Notes: generated by a model not told the origin, from the sequence alone. Positions 10,100 through 24,643 are shown, numbered from the stretch's first letter. The stretch: DNA of 64,000 bases from Triops longicaudatus (GCA_022885665.1 JAGQDJ010000075.1:248001-312000); one strand, 5' to 3'. Numbers and translations: made by a program.

Positions 10100-13000
10100 A
10101 TGACTATACAAATTGCCATGCGGGGTAATCAGGGTGGTGGGGGAGACCCGCCCCAAGAAGGCCAGTCGCCTTCAACGCCAGTCAAGGTAAATCGAAATAA
10201 CGAATAATAGTTACAATTGTAATTCGCCTCGTTTTGATAACCATAGCCCTCAGGAAGCACAGTCATTAGCAGTGAAGAACCGAACCCGGCTGATACCAGT
10301 GGCTCGGAAATCTTGCTGGACGAAAATGGAGAACCCTACTTTCCTCATGCTGAACTAGCGAAACTGGATGACATGATATCCAGGCCTCGTTGGATCGTTC
10401 CTGTATTACCGGGCTCAGAATTGGAAGTGCTGCTGATTGCCTCCATCAACCTATGTAAGAAAGGCTTGGATACGCGTAGCGAAGCATGTCAGCGCTTCTT
10501 CCAGGAGGGTCTTACCAAAAGCTTTACAAAAATTTTAACGGACGAGGCCGTTAGCACATGGAAATTCGATATCCACCGTTACATCTTTCGCAACTGTGAA
10601 CGGCTGATCGAGTTGTGTGTTGTCAAGCTCAGCCAAGACTGGTTTCCCCTCTTAGACTTGTTAGCCATTGCTTTTAACCCTCACTGCAAGTAAGGCTCTC
10701 ATATGTCCTCTCGAAAATTAAGGTAATCTTAACCCGTTCGATTATCATGTCAGATTTCACACGTATAACGTGGCGAGAAACTCAGAAACTGTCCCCGTAG
10801 GCGCACAGATATCGGATGAAGAAATTTTTGCGAGACCTCTAGATGGCCGAGCCCTTAGAGGCTGGCTCGTGGATCTCATAAACAAGTAAGACAATTCCTG
10901 CTACATTTTTCTAACTTCGTAATAATTAAAGAATATTTCCGCACTTCATTAATGAACATAAGGAAGTTACTTATTCTTAAACTAACGACGCCGTGGTTTC
11001 CTGTATACATAGGTATTATTAATTTTTATGCAGGTTTGGCCGGCTAGGTGGATTTCAAATTTTGCTAGAAAGATTTCAGAGTGGGCAAAATCTATCCCTG
11101 TCAGTCATGTACGCACTGATTCGTCCGTTTGGTCTCTGCTACGAGCTGCTGACAGTCCCAACAATAGTCAAATTCCTCATGCCCATTGTGGTATGTTTCA
11201 TTAAGTTTCTTCTTAAGTTGAAATTTTGCCACTTTCACATTTCCTCAGCTTTCTTGATCGCCTCTTAATGTGTCATTAATTATCCAGATATTCTTATTTC
11301 ACTAATTCGTATTTTAATTGTTGTAATTATGTACAGGAAGTGGTGCCTGTCTTTTTGGACCAGTTGACAGACGAAGAATTGAAGAAAGAAGCGAAGCACG
11401 AATCCAAGAATGATGTAATTTCTGCACTCGTGAAAGCACTGAAGTGTATTGCTTCACGCGTGCCGCGGCACGACGACGCAGTCTTACAGCGACTGGAGAT
11501 GTTCCGTTTGGGCATGATTTTGCGACTATTACGCATTTCCTCGTTTAATGGCAAAATGCATGCTTTGAACGAGATTAACAAAGTCATTGGATGTGTAGCG
11601 TCGGGTTACCCAACCCACCGTGGAGGCTCTGGAGGCAGCGGAGGGGGTGTGACGACTAGTGTGAGCACGACAGCCATGTCTGGATCATTAACCGGAAGTT
11701 TGCAACATGAAGAGGAAGAGTGGTTGACAGCAGAGAAAATGGCGGCTTGGCTTCGGGAAAACAAAGTATTACAAATTGTTCTGTCCGATTCGCTACATCA
11801 GCCGCAGTACGTGGAGAAGCTGGAGAAAATACTGCGCTTTGTTATTAAAGAAAAGGCGTTGACACTTGAGGATCTAGACAACATTTGGGCTTCGCAAGCT
11901 GGGAAACACGAAGCTATCGTCAAGAACGTACACGATCTTTTGGCGAAGTTGGCGTGGGATTTCTCACCAGAGCAATTGGACCACCTTTTTGAATGCTTTC
12001 AGGTAACATTTTTCCTTATGTGTCAAACATCTTCTCAGGCCGAAGGAATCTCCTTTTATATATATTTTTTTCATGCAAAAATAACCGAGCTTTTTAATAG
12101 GCAAGTTGGACCACGGCGGGGAAAAAACAAAGGGAAAAGCTGCTGGAATTGATCCGCAGGCTAGCAGAAGATGACAAGGATGGAGTTATGGCCAACAAAG
12201 TCTTGACATTGTTTTGGAACTTGGCTCATTCACCAGATGTCGCCACGGAAATTATGGACCAAGCGCTATCGGCTCACGTGAAAATCCTCGATTACTCCTG
12301 CAGCCAGGATCGCGACGCTCAAAAGACCCTCTGGTTGGATCGGTGTGTTAAAGAGATATCCAATCCTGAGCAGAACTGGGTTCTCCAAGCTCTGAGACAA
12401 ATCCGTGACGTTTGTTGCCTCTATGCAGAAACACCGGCCAATTTTAACCACACCCAACGAACACCACATATGCTGTACCGTCAAGAAGTTGTGAATCGAC
12501 TTCAGCAACAACATTCATTAGTAATCCTTCTAGCAGACAATCTGACGAAATACATGGAACGAGTTCGTCAACATGTGAGAGGTTTGTTGTTCTATTTATT
12601 TTCTCGATTTTCCTATCATCGCTACTTACATAAATCCCGTGAATCTATCTTCAGCATCGATAATGTTGTAATTTGTGTGTTTGCCTTGCGCAGAGAATCC
12701 CAGTTTGGATCCCAATACGTTTCTCTCTGACGGCCGGTATCCGCATTTGACTCACGTGCAGGAACGACTGAATTTCTTACGGTTTTTACTCAAGGTATGT
12801 ACATATTGGAGGTATTTAGTTTTTATGCCTTCAATTTTTTTCTCCCCCAGGATGGACAGTTGTGGTTATGCGCTCCTCAGGCGAAACAAATCTGGCAAAC
12901 GCTTGTAGAACGTGCCGTCTTTCCAGCCGATCGAGAAGCGTGTTTTCGATGGTTCTCAAAGCTTATGAGCGAAGAGCCCGATTTGGATCCCGAAATTAAC

Positions 13001-16000
13001 AAGGACTTTTTCGAAAATAATATCCTGCAATTGGACCCAGTGTTGCTTACCGAAAGTGGCATGAAGTACCCACGCTAATTTTCTTTTATTTAAAAATTTC
13101 TCATGAGTGTTATTTTTCCAGGTGTTTCGATCGTTTCTTCAAAGCTGTCAATGCCAAAGAAGGGAAATTAGTCGGAAGGCGCAAAATGGACGACGTTGAA
13201 TTAATCGGCATGGATTATCTGTGGAAAGTAAGTTTTCTTTTCATCTTGTTTTGTTTAAGTAAAAGTTAACAAGTTGGCTCACGTGAAGGTTATCCTGAAC
13301 GGTGGAGAGGAAATTGCCCAGCGAGCTATTGAATTGCTGAAAGACACTTATACCAATCTGGGTCCGCGGCTGATTACCAGTCAGATCGGCATTCACGAAG
13401 AATTTGTCGGTGTTTGCATGGATCGTCTGAAAACGTTCTATGACACAGTCTCAGTCCTGGACTCGGACAAAGACAGTCTCAATCGAGTGAGACAGGAAAC
13501 AACGCGTTTGTGCCGCGTCTTACGTCTCTTGCATTTGTACGTTACGGAATGTGATGTAGCGTTCAGGGATGAAAGACAATTGCTACCTTTGGGCCGCGCC
13601 TACCGGGGTAAGCATCTGACGCTTACCATCCGCTTCCCGTCCCAGAATCGGCAACTGGAAGACATTGAAGTATGGACGCATTCAAGGGATACTGTTGCGT
13701 CGCTGCGTCGGCACATTTTGCACCGTTTGAAGGGCGCACCCATTACTACCGCTCAAGGCACAACGACGACAGTGGGCCAGGTCACTGGTACTATGCCGGC
13801 TGGACCGGGAGGTGTTGTTAACGCGACAGTGCCGGGTATTAAATTAGACTTGTTCCTGAATAGTGAACTCCTAGATCCTGCAGAAGATCAAAGACTTATC
13901 GGTGATATACCTATTAGGGATAAAACGGTAACGAAACAATATGTTATACACGATATTCGGAAATCTTATATTTTTCCCTGTTTAGCTCTTGTCAGCAAAG
14001 CTGTCTCAAATTGGATCGGCAGTCCCTGGTTCACCGGACAGCAGCTCAGATAGCTCAGTAGGGTCACCGCAACATGTGACGTATGGTGGAACGCATTGCG
14101 TGTCTGAGGTTGGACTTCCCGCAGTCGTACGTATATCTTTCCTCGTGATGTTTACGACGTTATTTTAAATTTTATTTGTGTTGTCTTCTATTTCATAAGT
14201 TCCATTTTTATTTGTCGTGTAGATAATGTCCCGGAAGGCTAAGAACGCCCAGTTTTTATGCCAAGTGGTCGATTTGGGGTGTAACTTGGGGAACGCAGTT
14301 CTGCGTGACTCAGCTCGAGCACTTTTGTTGGCCATCCCTGCTGATGTACAAACTGCAGAGAGAATCCGTGGATTGTGCGCTGAACAGTGCCGACATAACG
14401 AAGTCATGACAGTCAACAGCACGCACCCAAGTTTGGAAGCGCTGTTCTTTAACCAGTCGCCTGCTTTTGTCCTCTATCATCTTGAGGTAATTAGTATATT
14501 TGAAACGTGTAATTGTAAGTAATAAGTGAAAACACCCCGTTTGCACGCTCTAGGTCCTGTATTCGCTGTTGATGCCAGCAAATGGCCCAACGTCAGATAA
14601 AGCCTTTGAGCTGCAATACAACTTTGTCCGTAGTGGGGGTATTAGTTTGGTGTTGTCCATGAGCGTGCGGAATAACTTCATGCCTTCTGCCGACCCGGTA
14701 TTGAAACGAGCGGCCTTTTTGGCCGTTTTGCGGCTGAGCAAGTTTGTTTTGACCGTCAGCGCTAACGCAACGCTGCAAGTGCTAGTAGAAGCGTACCAGA
14801 ACGGCGGTGGTGTTGGAGACGGCAGTGGACCGGGCACAAGACACCATAAGGCGTTACTTCTGCAGCAAGCTTTGCAGCATATACCTTCGCCAGTCAGTGA
14901 TTTGATGTTGAGGAACGTAGCGGTACAGCTATCTCAAAACTTGGGAGACAAGGCCGCGCAGCCGGTGCCAGATCTAGGGCTCATCCAAGCGCTTCTGCGA
15001 TTGGCCTGGGCGGCTAGTGCTGGTTGTTTGCAACAGTGGAACTCATCCTGGGAAGAGCTCCACCGACGCCATGAGTCAAATGCCCCGCAGCAAACCGATA
15101 ATGAGGATTTGCTTGGTATAAGACTATGGGATGCGTTATATTGCAATATATTAACCTTGTTTTTGTCTAGTTTGCAGAGAAGCGTTAGAGAACATGGTGG
15201 TAGCACTTACCTTGTGTCCGCATGCCTTGGACACTCTAAGGAAAGACGAAGCTTTTAGCAATTTTATTATCGATATTCTCGTCTTGTCACCGCGAAGGTA
15301 GGCACAGAACCTGATTGAGTGTATCTTCACTCGTTTTTATTTTTTCCTAGATCGGTCAGAATATTAGCAGCTGAACAGCTCTACTTGATGGCGACACGCT
15401 GCTCGGGAGACCCTGCTGTACTCCAATTCTTCATTAACTTACTCTTCTCTGTCCTACCTGGAATTCAACGTGATCATGCTCTTCAGTCTCACGAATATTT
15501 TTCTCTACTCACTCGGCTTATTAACTACGCGGGTGTCGCCAACTGCGCTTTGCCCGGCGCGGAAAGCTTACTGAACACGGAGGTGGTGTGGTTAAAGAAA
15601 GTTAGGGTATGTCATGTGTTACATTGTTGATTTGGTGTGTAACGCCAAGTATTTTTCATAGGAAACGTTTCTGACTACCAGTAGCCCTGGGGTTGAAGAC
15701 GCCGTCTTGGAAGGTCGCCTGGGATTGATCAGAGAGCTGGTAACCCTACTAGGCCCAGACAAGAAGTGCCAAGTCGGCTCGGATAATTCTACTGGCATGA
15801 ACCTTATGAAAGTAAAGAAGTGTTTGACATGTAATGATTTCTGTACGGGAAAAAAATGTCTGGGTTTATTTCCTAGGAATTATTGGACGATTTCCTGTTT
15901 ACTGCGTCGCGGTGGTTGTGCGCCGTATCCAAGGGTGAAGAATTACCCCCGGATCCTGTTTCACACATCTGCTCGACTTCGACGACGACAGTGGCTGCTA

Positions 16001-19000
16001 TGGATCTGTTAGTAGCGTTAGCAACAGGAACTGTCGCAAATATGCGTTATTTAGTGAGACAGCTAGTCGAACTTTTCTACTCGGAGAGCACCAGTACACC
16101 TTTAAGTGATTGGGAGTACTTCCCGCCAGTAGGGCCACGCCAGACCGGAGGATTTGTCGGACTGAAAAACGCAGGCGCGACTTGTTACATGAATTCTGTT
16201 CTTCAGCAGCTCTCCATGATTGACCGCATTCGCACCGGTGTGTTGAAAGCCCATGAAGCGACGTCGGACCCTGATGAAGATTTCAGCGGTGAAGATAGGC
16301 CTGCTGAGTCCGATGTAAGTCGCATTTTTTATTATCCTTTTCCCTTGCGTTTACTTATACTATGCTTGCTGGTTTTTCCGTGTTACGATTCATTTTCCGT
16401 GTTTTTTAATCTTCTCTTAGAGCGGGAATGTTGACGGCAATGTTCTGGAAATGTTTGGCGATGAGAGGAAAGATGACTCGTCTAAAGAGTACAACGTAAC
16501 TATTTTAAAGCACGTCCAGGCAATATTTGGGTACTTGTCCCAATCCAAATTACAGTACTATATTCCGAGAGGCCTGTGGAAACACTTCAAGTATGGCTGC
16601 GTTCTTATTACTTTAAGCTTATTGAAATGAAGGTGTTTTAATGGAATAACATGTTCTTAGACTTCAAGGAGAACCGGTCAATCTTAGGGAACAGCAAGAT
16701 GCCGTTGAATTTTATATGAGTTTGGTGGACAGCGTGGATGAAGCGCTCAAATCGTTGGGCCATGAGCAGGTCATGAGTCAAACGCTAGTCGGCTTGTACT
16801 CGGATCAAAAAATTTGCAAGGGCTGTCCTCACCGTTACTGCAAGGAACAGCCCTTTAATGTGATTTCTATCGATATTCGAAATCAAAGCAATTTGTTAGA
16901 ATCCCTTGAGCAATACGTGAAAGGGGAACTCTTGGAAGGTGGCGATGCTTACCACTGTGAAAAATGCAACAAAAAGGTATATTTTATCCGATTATTTCTT
17001 GTTAAGCCTTGTATTTCATGTCCTTTTTTTGTCTTTTAACTTTATCGTAGGTGGTGACAGTAAAGCGTTTGTGCGTCAAGAAACTGCCACCGGTACTTAC
17101 CATTCAATTAAAACGGTTTGAATACGACTATGAGCGCGTCTGCCCTATCAAGTTCAACGACTACTTTGAATTTCCGAGGGAGTTGGATATGTACCCGTAT
17201 ACAGTGTGGGGGTTGGGTCAGGCTGAAGGGGAGGTTATCGATGACGAGGACGATCCCACACAGCGTCCGAAATGTACTCGCTACCAATTGACGGGCATTG
17301 TGGTGCATTCTGGTCAGGCGTCAGGAGGACATTACTATTCATACATTTTGCATCGCAACGGGCCCAATCAAAGCAAGTGGTACAAATTTGACGACGGCGA
17401 AGTGACGGAATGCAAGATGGACGATGACGAAGAGATGAAAAATCAGTGCTTCGGCGGCGAGTATATGGGCGAAGTGTTCGACCACGTTGTAAAGCGGATG
17501 AGCTACCGGAGGCAGAAACGGTGGTGGAACGCGTACATTCTCTTTTATACGCGAGTTGACGTTGTCGCAGAGGAAGAAGAGGCTCGACTTGTACAGAAAG
17601 CGGAGCAAATGACCCTAGAAAATAGTCAAAACAGCTCGGTGGGCCAACATATAGCCGTGACCTTACCGTTGCCCATTGCGCGGTCAGTCCGTCGGCAGAA
17701 TATGCACTTTGTTCACACTTACCAGCAGTTTTCGCCCGAATTTTTCCACTTTATGCGGCGATTGCTTACTTGTAATGTTCCGTACTTGACAACCAACGCT
17801 GAAACGGGCACTTTGAGTCCTGAAGCCGAAGAACTGGCCGTATTGAGCGTGGAACTCGGCGCCAAGTTTCTCTTCAACTCGTGTTTTCACTCGAAGAAGA
17901 CCTTACGGGGATCCGCTCATGATTGGTACGAGGCTTTGTCGCAGCACTTGCGGACATCTGCAGTGGCTAGGCAGTGGTTTGCCCAGGATGCCTTATTCCA
18001 ACATACACACCGTTTTGCGGAGTATTTGTTGCAATGTCCAACTGGGGAAGTTCGCTCTGCCTTCGTCAAAATTCTGGTCAGTTTGGCCCACTACTCGTTG
18101 CCGGACGGACCCTTCCCTGTTCCCCTTCCGCTGCCGCAAGGTAATCATTAGGGAGGTGAAACCTTATATTTATGCGTGATGTATTGTATTTATTTTTAGG
18201 ACTTAATTAATCTGTTCGTTTCTTAAGGTGTACCTTGGGAGGTGGGTCTCAGTCTAAGCGACGCTTTACTGCTCTGGGTCTTAAGTTTGCTGAACAGAGA
18301 GGTGTCCGAATACGGCCGACACTTGTCGCAGTATTTCAGTCTGTTTTTCATGTACGGCTCGTTGGGTTTGGCAGAAAAAGCGCAGTTACTGCGACTAGAT
18401 GTATTGGCAACACTCATGCTTGTAGCATTGGACGAAGGACCAGGACCACCAATTAAATACCAATACGCTGAATTGGGCAAACTGTATCAAGTAGTATCGT
18501 TACTCATTCGTTGTTGCGACGTCTCGTCAAAGACTCAGTCATCTATTCAGGTAAAGCACATGAAACTTCTAATTTCAGTGGCGATAGACGTTTATTATTG
18601 ATGCTATTAACAGGGAAATGCGCCTTTGGCGAACCCGTGGGGTGAACCGTCATGCCCTACTCCCATAATGCCCATTCAACCTCAGGTTGCAGAACTCCTT
18701 TACGGGAAATCAACGTAAGCTCTTGTATATTTTTATGTCATATTGTATAGTGCACGTTTCTCGAATTATCTGTCACACTTAGATAATAGAAGACAGCGTC
18801 GTTGTGCCTAAAATTGCTAGAGTCACACTTTTTGAAACGTAACTTTCATAAGGTGTTTATATATTCTCATTTTGTTAGGTTTGTGAAGAAGCTGATCGAG
18901 GACGCAAACGGCCTGGAAGATGCAGTCAAATTATTGCGATTCTTGTGTTGGGAGAATGTATTTATGTCTTCAGTCGTTTTGGCTGAGTTGCTATCACAGA

Positions 19001-19924
19001 TCGGTTATGCGTACACGTACGAATTGCGGCCGCATTTAGATCTGCTGTTGCATATACTACTTCTCGAAGACTCATGGCAGAAGCACCGTATCAGCTCCGC
19101 CCTCAGGGGTATTCCTGACGATCGGGACGGATTGTTTGATATCATCCAGCGCTCGAAAAACCATTATCAAAAGCGAGCGTACCAAGCCATAAAGTGTCTA
19201 GTAAACCTCTTCTCCACGTGCCCAGCCGCCTTAGCTATGCTGCAGGTAAACGCAGAGCTCAAAAGGAAGTGGGCAGGATCGGTCGAATGGCTCCATGAAG
19301 AACTGGACCGGCGACCCTACGCGGCGGGGAATAACCAGTATGGCGGTTATAATCAGTGGTCACCTCCAGCCCAGTCCAACGAGACATCCAATGGCTATTT
19401 CTTGGAGAGATCACACTCGGCACGCTTGACCCTTGAAAAGGCAATTGAGCTTTGCCCTGAGGAGGTAAACTTTTCTGCGTCCAGTTTGCTTTTATATCAC
19501 CTATCTAATATGTACGAAGAGGTATGGGGAGTTCTAGTGTGTCTTTGAGCTTTGGTGTCATGAGCTGCGATGGTAATTATGTTCGATTTTTACATAGGAA
19601 CCTGAAGAAGACGTATCCGAAGATGCTGAGGTTGTCACGGAGGATAACATACCCAAACATTACGCAACACTCCCCGCTTTGCAGACCGCTCCCCCTTCGA
19701 TGACCACGCCTTCGTTAACACTACCACGCCACCCTGGATTTTCGTCAGGGCGACCTTCCCCTAGCACCGGCGGCTTCAACAACGTAACTAACCCAAGTAT
19801 GGGGGCACGTTTGGCCACGACGCCCACTCCGCCCCAGCGTCCGAGTCCGTCACAGTTACACGGCTCACTAGGAAGCAAACAACCCTCCACGAGTGGAAAG
19901 GAAGACGTGGACAACCAATCTTGA
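10100..19924 (+). CDS. USP9X: Ubiquitin C-terminal hydrolase USP9X / fat facets
   Basis: Twenty-four coding exons join in frame to 2622 residues (human about 2550-2570). Exons: 10100-10186, 10247-10689, 10754-10885, 11034-11190, 11337-12002, 12101-12574, 12696-12794, 12851-13065, 13122-13227, 13289-13927, 13986-14126, 14223-14486, 14554-15115, 15171-15297, 15351-15606, 15662-15811, 15877-16314, 16421-16590, 16661-16976, 17051-18140, 18228-18550, 18614-18714, 18879-19464, 19598-19924. A long helical-repeat N-terminus is followed by a ubiquitin-like module (residues of about 885-1000) and the USP domain. The catalytic Cys lies in GLKNAGATCYMNSV (about 1609) and the His in SGQASGGHYYSYI (about 1908). 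A zinc ribbon is formed by CKGC and CEKC. This deubiquitinase acts in the cytosol on endocytic and signalling substrates and in flies is needed for Notch-ligand signalling. Gly/Ser/Thr-rich inserts near 11600-11700 and 13740-13850 are absent from the vertebrate protein. Confidence 0.97.
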
Positions 19925-22900
19925 ATGATGTAGATTTTTTAATATCGGCGGTCTGGGCTAACTAGCGTGTTAGCAGAGAGATACAGAAGCGAAGCGATTG
20001 AATTGGTTTGTGTTAGAATTAAAGTGACACAGAGACGCAAAATAACAGTGGGATGGAGGGTTCTGAAACGAGATTTACGGAGGAAACGAGAAAAAATGTG
20101 TGGTAGGAAGCCACATGTGCTGTGATGGATCGCCTTAATTGTGCACCAGTCCCTACCGTTCAGGTGGGTGAAGAGAACGAAGCGAGTGGGAAGCAAGACA
20201 CAAGAAAGGCTGTAGTATAATGATAAGAGATGCAGTTTAATTTATTCGAGTGATTGACTGCACGTGGATTTTTGCACCCGGAGAGAGACCAGAGAATTTA
20301 CAATTAAAGAAACACATTACACGGATAAGTCATGATTTCAATTGCCCGTCTGTGGTCCTTTCTAGACATATGCTCCCCATTGTTACTCAGACAACCAGCC
20401 CCTTCCTCCGCTTTCGAAAGAAAAAAATGCATTATTGGATTACATTTTTGTTGCAGAGAAAGCTTTGATTTTGAGAAGGTACAACAACTTTAGCTGTCCG
20501 CCCTCCTCCCTTTTTTATCACTTTGTTCCTGATCCTCTCTTTTGTAATCTAACCGGTTTACTGATCGACGTTGTATAGTTGATTATAGACTCATGGCAGA
20601 TTTCTTCATTAAGTTGAAATATGTGCTAGCTTTGGGGCAGACTTTTGTTTTTAGGCTTCGTAGATTCCTCAGACGTGTTGAACTATTAAATTCCCTTTAA
20701 ACATGGGCGGGAAAAGGAAGAAGCTACGATGAACACAGATAATTCCTTTTTGTGTATATGTCATGTAAACAGAGAGAAAAAAAGAAAACGGATCTTTTCA
20801 CCAGACCAAAATTTGCAAACGAACTACCGCGGATTCTGCTTTTGTGGATCAGTTTTCCCTGTATACACATGATGTAGTTCGCCATGCTATGCCAGTGTTT
20901 CGTGTTTTTTGCTTTGTGAATCTCCTTCCTATAGGAAAAGAAAGACACTTTGTTTCTTTTGCGTTGCAAATAGAATGGAAAGATATAACAAGAGGCCATT
21001 AGGAATGTTTAGCCGTCAGTGACGCTCGACATTTGTTTCCGTGAAATGAGGCTGGGAATTGTCTGGCTCCATCCTGCTGAATTTGGTCACGGTTAACCTA
21101 GCCAGCCAAGGGAGATCTGAAATACGTACGCGAGGCTGAAGTCAATGACAGAGCCGTGTCCAGCAGGGATGTGAGAAAATTTTGGAAGACGTAAGATAGA
21201 ACCGGAATTACATTCTGGGCCGTTTACTTCCGAGGCCTCCAGATGTTCTGTTTCCTTCTCTGCTGGGATTTAACGATCGAAATTTTCGTTTTTACTCCCA
21301 CGACAAGCATTTGAGCAAAGAAAAAACGTACATGCCAAATTGCAAAGGTTTAATTAAACCTCTTGACCATCATTTGCCATTGCAATGAGAGCCGAAGGTA
21401 TCAACTCGGCGTTGTGCGCATTCGTAGGGTTTCAAGTACCGTAGTTTCAAATTTCCAGTACTGCCTTCTATACAACTTGAGAAATCGGTACGAGTCCCGA
21501 AAAGTGCCCAGCACCGGTAAATCAGTTTCGGTAAGCTCAGATGAGCCCTTGCGTTTTCGCAAGTGCAGTTCTGTATTGTCTATTGGTTATCAAGTAAACG
21601 CTTTTAAAACAAAAACTTATAAAATTGGTATAGTGCACACGTTCATGGTCAGGCACTACCGAAAGTTGCCGGCAAGGCTTATTTCGCTGATAGATTTGAA
21701 CTCATTTCAGCAGTGTTTAGGCACGCTGGTATCATACGCCTTTTCCTCTAGATTTTTGTTTTACAATAATGTAAACATTTAATCCTCGGTACGCATAAAA
21801 GTATAGACCTCATCGTAGTTATAGTCGGGGAACTTGATGGAAATTTGCGTTGCAAAGGAAAAAATTGTACCTAGCGCGCTTGGACTTAAGAACTGAGCCG
21901 GAACTGGGACTATGTAAGAAGATTCGGAGTGCACTCATCTAGAAGCGCGTAGACACCTGTCATTATTTTTGTAGGTACGCATCTGTGCTGTCGTCGTTTT
22001 CCTTTTCTGTGGGTTTGGCATTAGTCTAATTAGTGGTGGGTACAATGCTCTGACGTGCCTGTAAAGTTTAGATGCAGAGACGGTTCAGCGCTTGTGGAAA
22101 ATCATTTCTCTTTAATTTTCGTCGCGCACGTCTATTCATAGCCACCTGAATGGTAAGGAAATAGTTAAACGTGCAAATGCAGGTGCAAATCTCGACAGTT
22201 CCGACTCTAGGTTGTGAATAAATTTTTAAATCAGCCACGCGTTAAGAAGCCATTCTGCATTTTGACGTCGAGAGACATTACTCCCTTTCGGAAACTTCTT
22301 CAAGGTTAATAATAATAAAAAGACGGGTGAGTAAAAAGACTACTTTGGGTTTATTGTTTATGTATTTTTTAACGTTCTGTTATTATGCCTTTTTTTGCTT
22401 TGGTCCTGCAAAGCAAAATAAGAACACGAAGTACAATTGCTCTATTGAGTGTGAGTGCCGGTACACGTCAGCATTGACTTTGTTACATTATCCACAGCTT
22501 TATCTTTTATTTTTCCATTCCAGGTAACCGGACTCGTTTTGTGTAATTTGAATAGCTTGACTTTATTTTGAAATTAAACAATTAGCTTTAGTGTTTTAAA
22601 TACCGAGTCTTTGTAACGGTGAAACTATTCTTCTACATAGTGTTTTATAATCTTTTTTTTTTTAGCATGATGTTTTCACCATTGTTTCTGCCATACTTAG
22701 GTGGATCTCAATCAAAATTAGAAAGTATAGGCATACCCCGAATTTCAGTCAGTCTTGCTCCAGTCAGTAGCTTTTGAAACAAAGTAATTGTGCTTGTTTC
22801 ATGTTCTAGACAATAACTTTTTTTCACAAAAAAGGATGGAATGATACGCAATAATCAAATTGCTAGCTTTTTTTCTTTCAAACCTACTAAACCCACAATT

Positions 22901-24643
22901 ATGTTCAAGCCTGTTTGCGCATGTTACATGTCGTGCGTCATTTCATACACGCCCAGCGTTTGTACAGTACCTTTAATAATGGGTTCTGCAAAACGTGACA
23001 TCGAACAATTTGAAAAGAGACCAGCCATGCCGTACTTATTTGGGCCATTCCCACTAAGAGTAATTATAGCCATGTATCCACTACTTAATCGTAGCATGTT
23101 ATTCAGTTAATTGCTGCGAAAAAAAATAGTAATTAGAATATGAAGCTTGTGAATCCTCATTTGCACGAGGTATTTCGTCAGTATGTTGAAAGTGTGAACA
23201 GTCGTAAGGAAACCTGAATGATAGTAAAATGTATCGTAAAGTGGGATGCGTCAAGCGAGGTATGCCTGTATAGTGAAACGCGTCCTTGTTTCTGACCAAA
23301 AAATCGGGGAAGTAGGCTAAGCTTGAAGGCAAAGTCACACGCCGCGTACCAACCTTATCGTACTTGTATTCGTTACCTTGGGCTCCAAGCTTCTCTACCT
23401 TTCTTTTCTTCGTAAATTCTCCCATCCCTCCAGAAAAAAAAGATCAGCGGGCAATTTGCCAAGATTGTTTATGCATAGAAAATTAGCATGAAACCACGTG
23501 ATTTTTTTCATAAAATTGTAAAGGTCAGCTATTGAGCAGGGCCAATGACCAACGCAGCGCAACGCACGAGAAGCAAGCACGCAGCAGCGAATTAGCATCC
23601 GCTGAATGCCACACATTTTGGCTCATCTGCAAAAGGGGAGCGCCGGTTCGAAACTTATCGCACCTTTTCCCGCGTGTCTCCAGAAGTATGCAGTGCGCTG
23701 TTGTACGGCGATAACGTTGGGTTCCTTTTGATTAAAATCCCGCAAGTCTCGAGTTGCACGTTGTAATCAGTTAACAGCGACCACGGGATTCCAACCGCTA
23801 CAAGCCATGTCAAAAACCCCGAACAGGGACGTCCGATCCAGTCTGCCCTTCACGAGTTCTTCCGTCTTTCCGAAATATCGCAAAAGAAGCCATCGACCAA
23901 CTTCCTCTGCAACCCGAAGGATAAGGAAATGCCACATATTTCATGTAAAAAGCGACGGAGAGACATGACACGGTGTACTTTCTGGGTATTGATCTCGGTT
24001 ATAGTCTGTAGAACTGGAGGAAGGTGGCAGAGAAACATGACGTGTGCGGGAATGGCGTTTTGCGTGCCGGAGCACTAAAGGGGGAAGGTAGCATTAGAAA
24101 GTCAAGGGAGTCAATACAGGTCGTATATTGATTAAGTCTTCCGACACCTGAAGAGGCAAGTGCCTAGCGCACCCTCGTTTGACCCTCGAATGTCGCGTGA
24201 AGTCCAGCCTGTGGTATCGGCGTACTTTTTTTCGCATTTCGTTTCTCAGTGCTGAGAAATTGTTCAGTAGCTATAGAACGTCGATAAGTACGTCACGACA
24301 CGAGACACGGAGCTTATGGACCGGTTACGTCCTTTAGCTGTATACAGATAGATAACGCCTCCGGATTCTGCTCCCGTTCTTCACTCGTTAAAACGGCGAT
24401 CCGTGTTTAGCCTTTTTTGTTTGTTTGCCGCGTTTCCGGTCTTTCGGAACGTGACGTGGCGGATAGTTTTTGCGGTGAGCTAGCCTCGGTAAAGGTTCGC
24501 TATTGGTTTTGTGTCAGCTTTGGCTCTCATGTCTAGCCGTCAAGTGCTTTGTACTAGCTCTAACCCAGTGATTTGCTCCCACACGACAACTTATTATTCT
24601 ACTCTTTTTTTGTCTTATGCTTCTTGGACAAAAAGGTGGATAA
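19925..24643. other. Long non-coding interval, USP9X 3' region to GALNT promoter
   Basis: The left part is presumably USP9X 3' UTR. Several open frames of 60-140 codons occur, the longest at 21363-21782, but they lack domains and any splice-consistent neighbours. A candidate DNA-transposon remnant lies at about 22728-23268 and is listed separately. The last few hundred bases must contain the GALNT 5' UTR and promoter. Confidence 0.5.
22728..23268. mobile_element. Candidate pogo/Tigger-like non-autonomous DNA transposon
   Basis: The left end reads TAGGCATACCCCG and the right end reads, on the opposite strand, CAGGCATACCTCG, so about 11 of 13 bases form a terminal inverted repeat. A TA dinucleotide flanks each end (22726-22727 and 23269-23270), as expected for Tc1/mariner/pogo insertions. 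From memory, similar ends are seen in Tigger-type elements. No transposase frame lies inside. The similarity stops after the terminal bases, so a chance match is possible. Confidence 0.35.

Noticed and set aside
21363..21782. 139-codon plus-strand open frame downstream of USP9X
   Set aside because: Composition is unlike the clear genes here, no domain or splice context; most likely a chance frame in the 3' spacer.
23099..23425. 108-codon minus-strand frame overlapping the putative Tigger-like end
   Set aside because: It runs across the supposed element border and has no transposase motif, so it is not evidence for a coding element.
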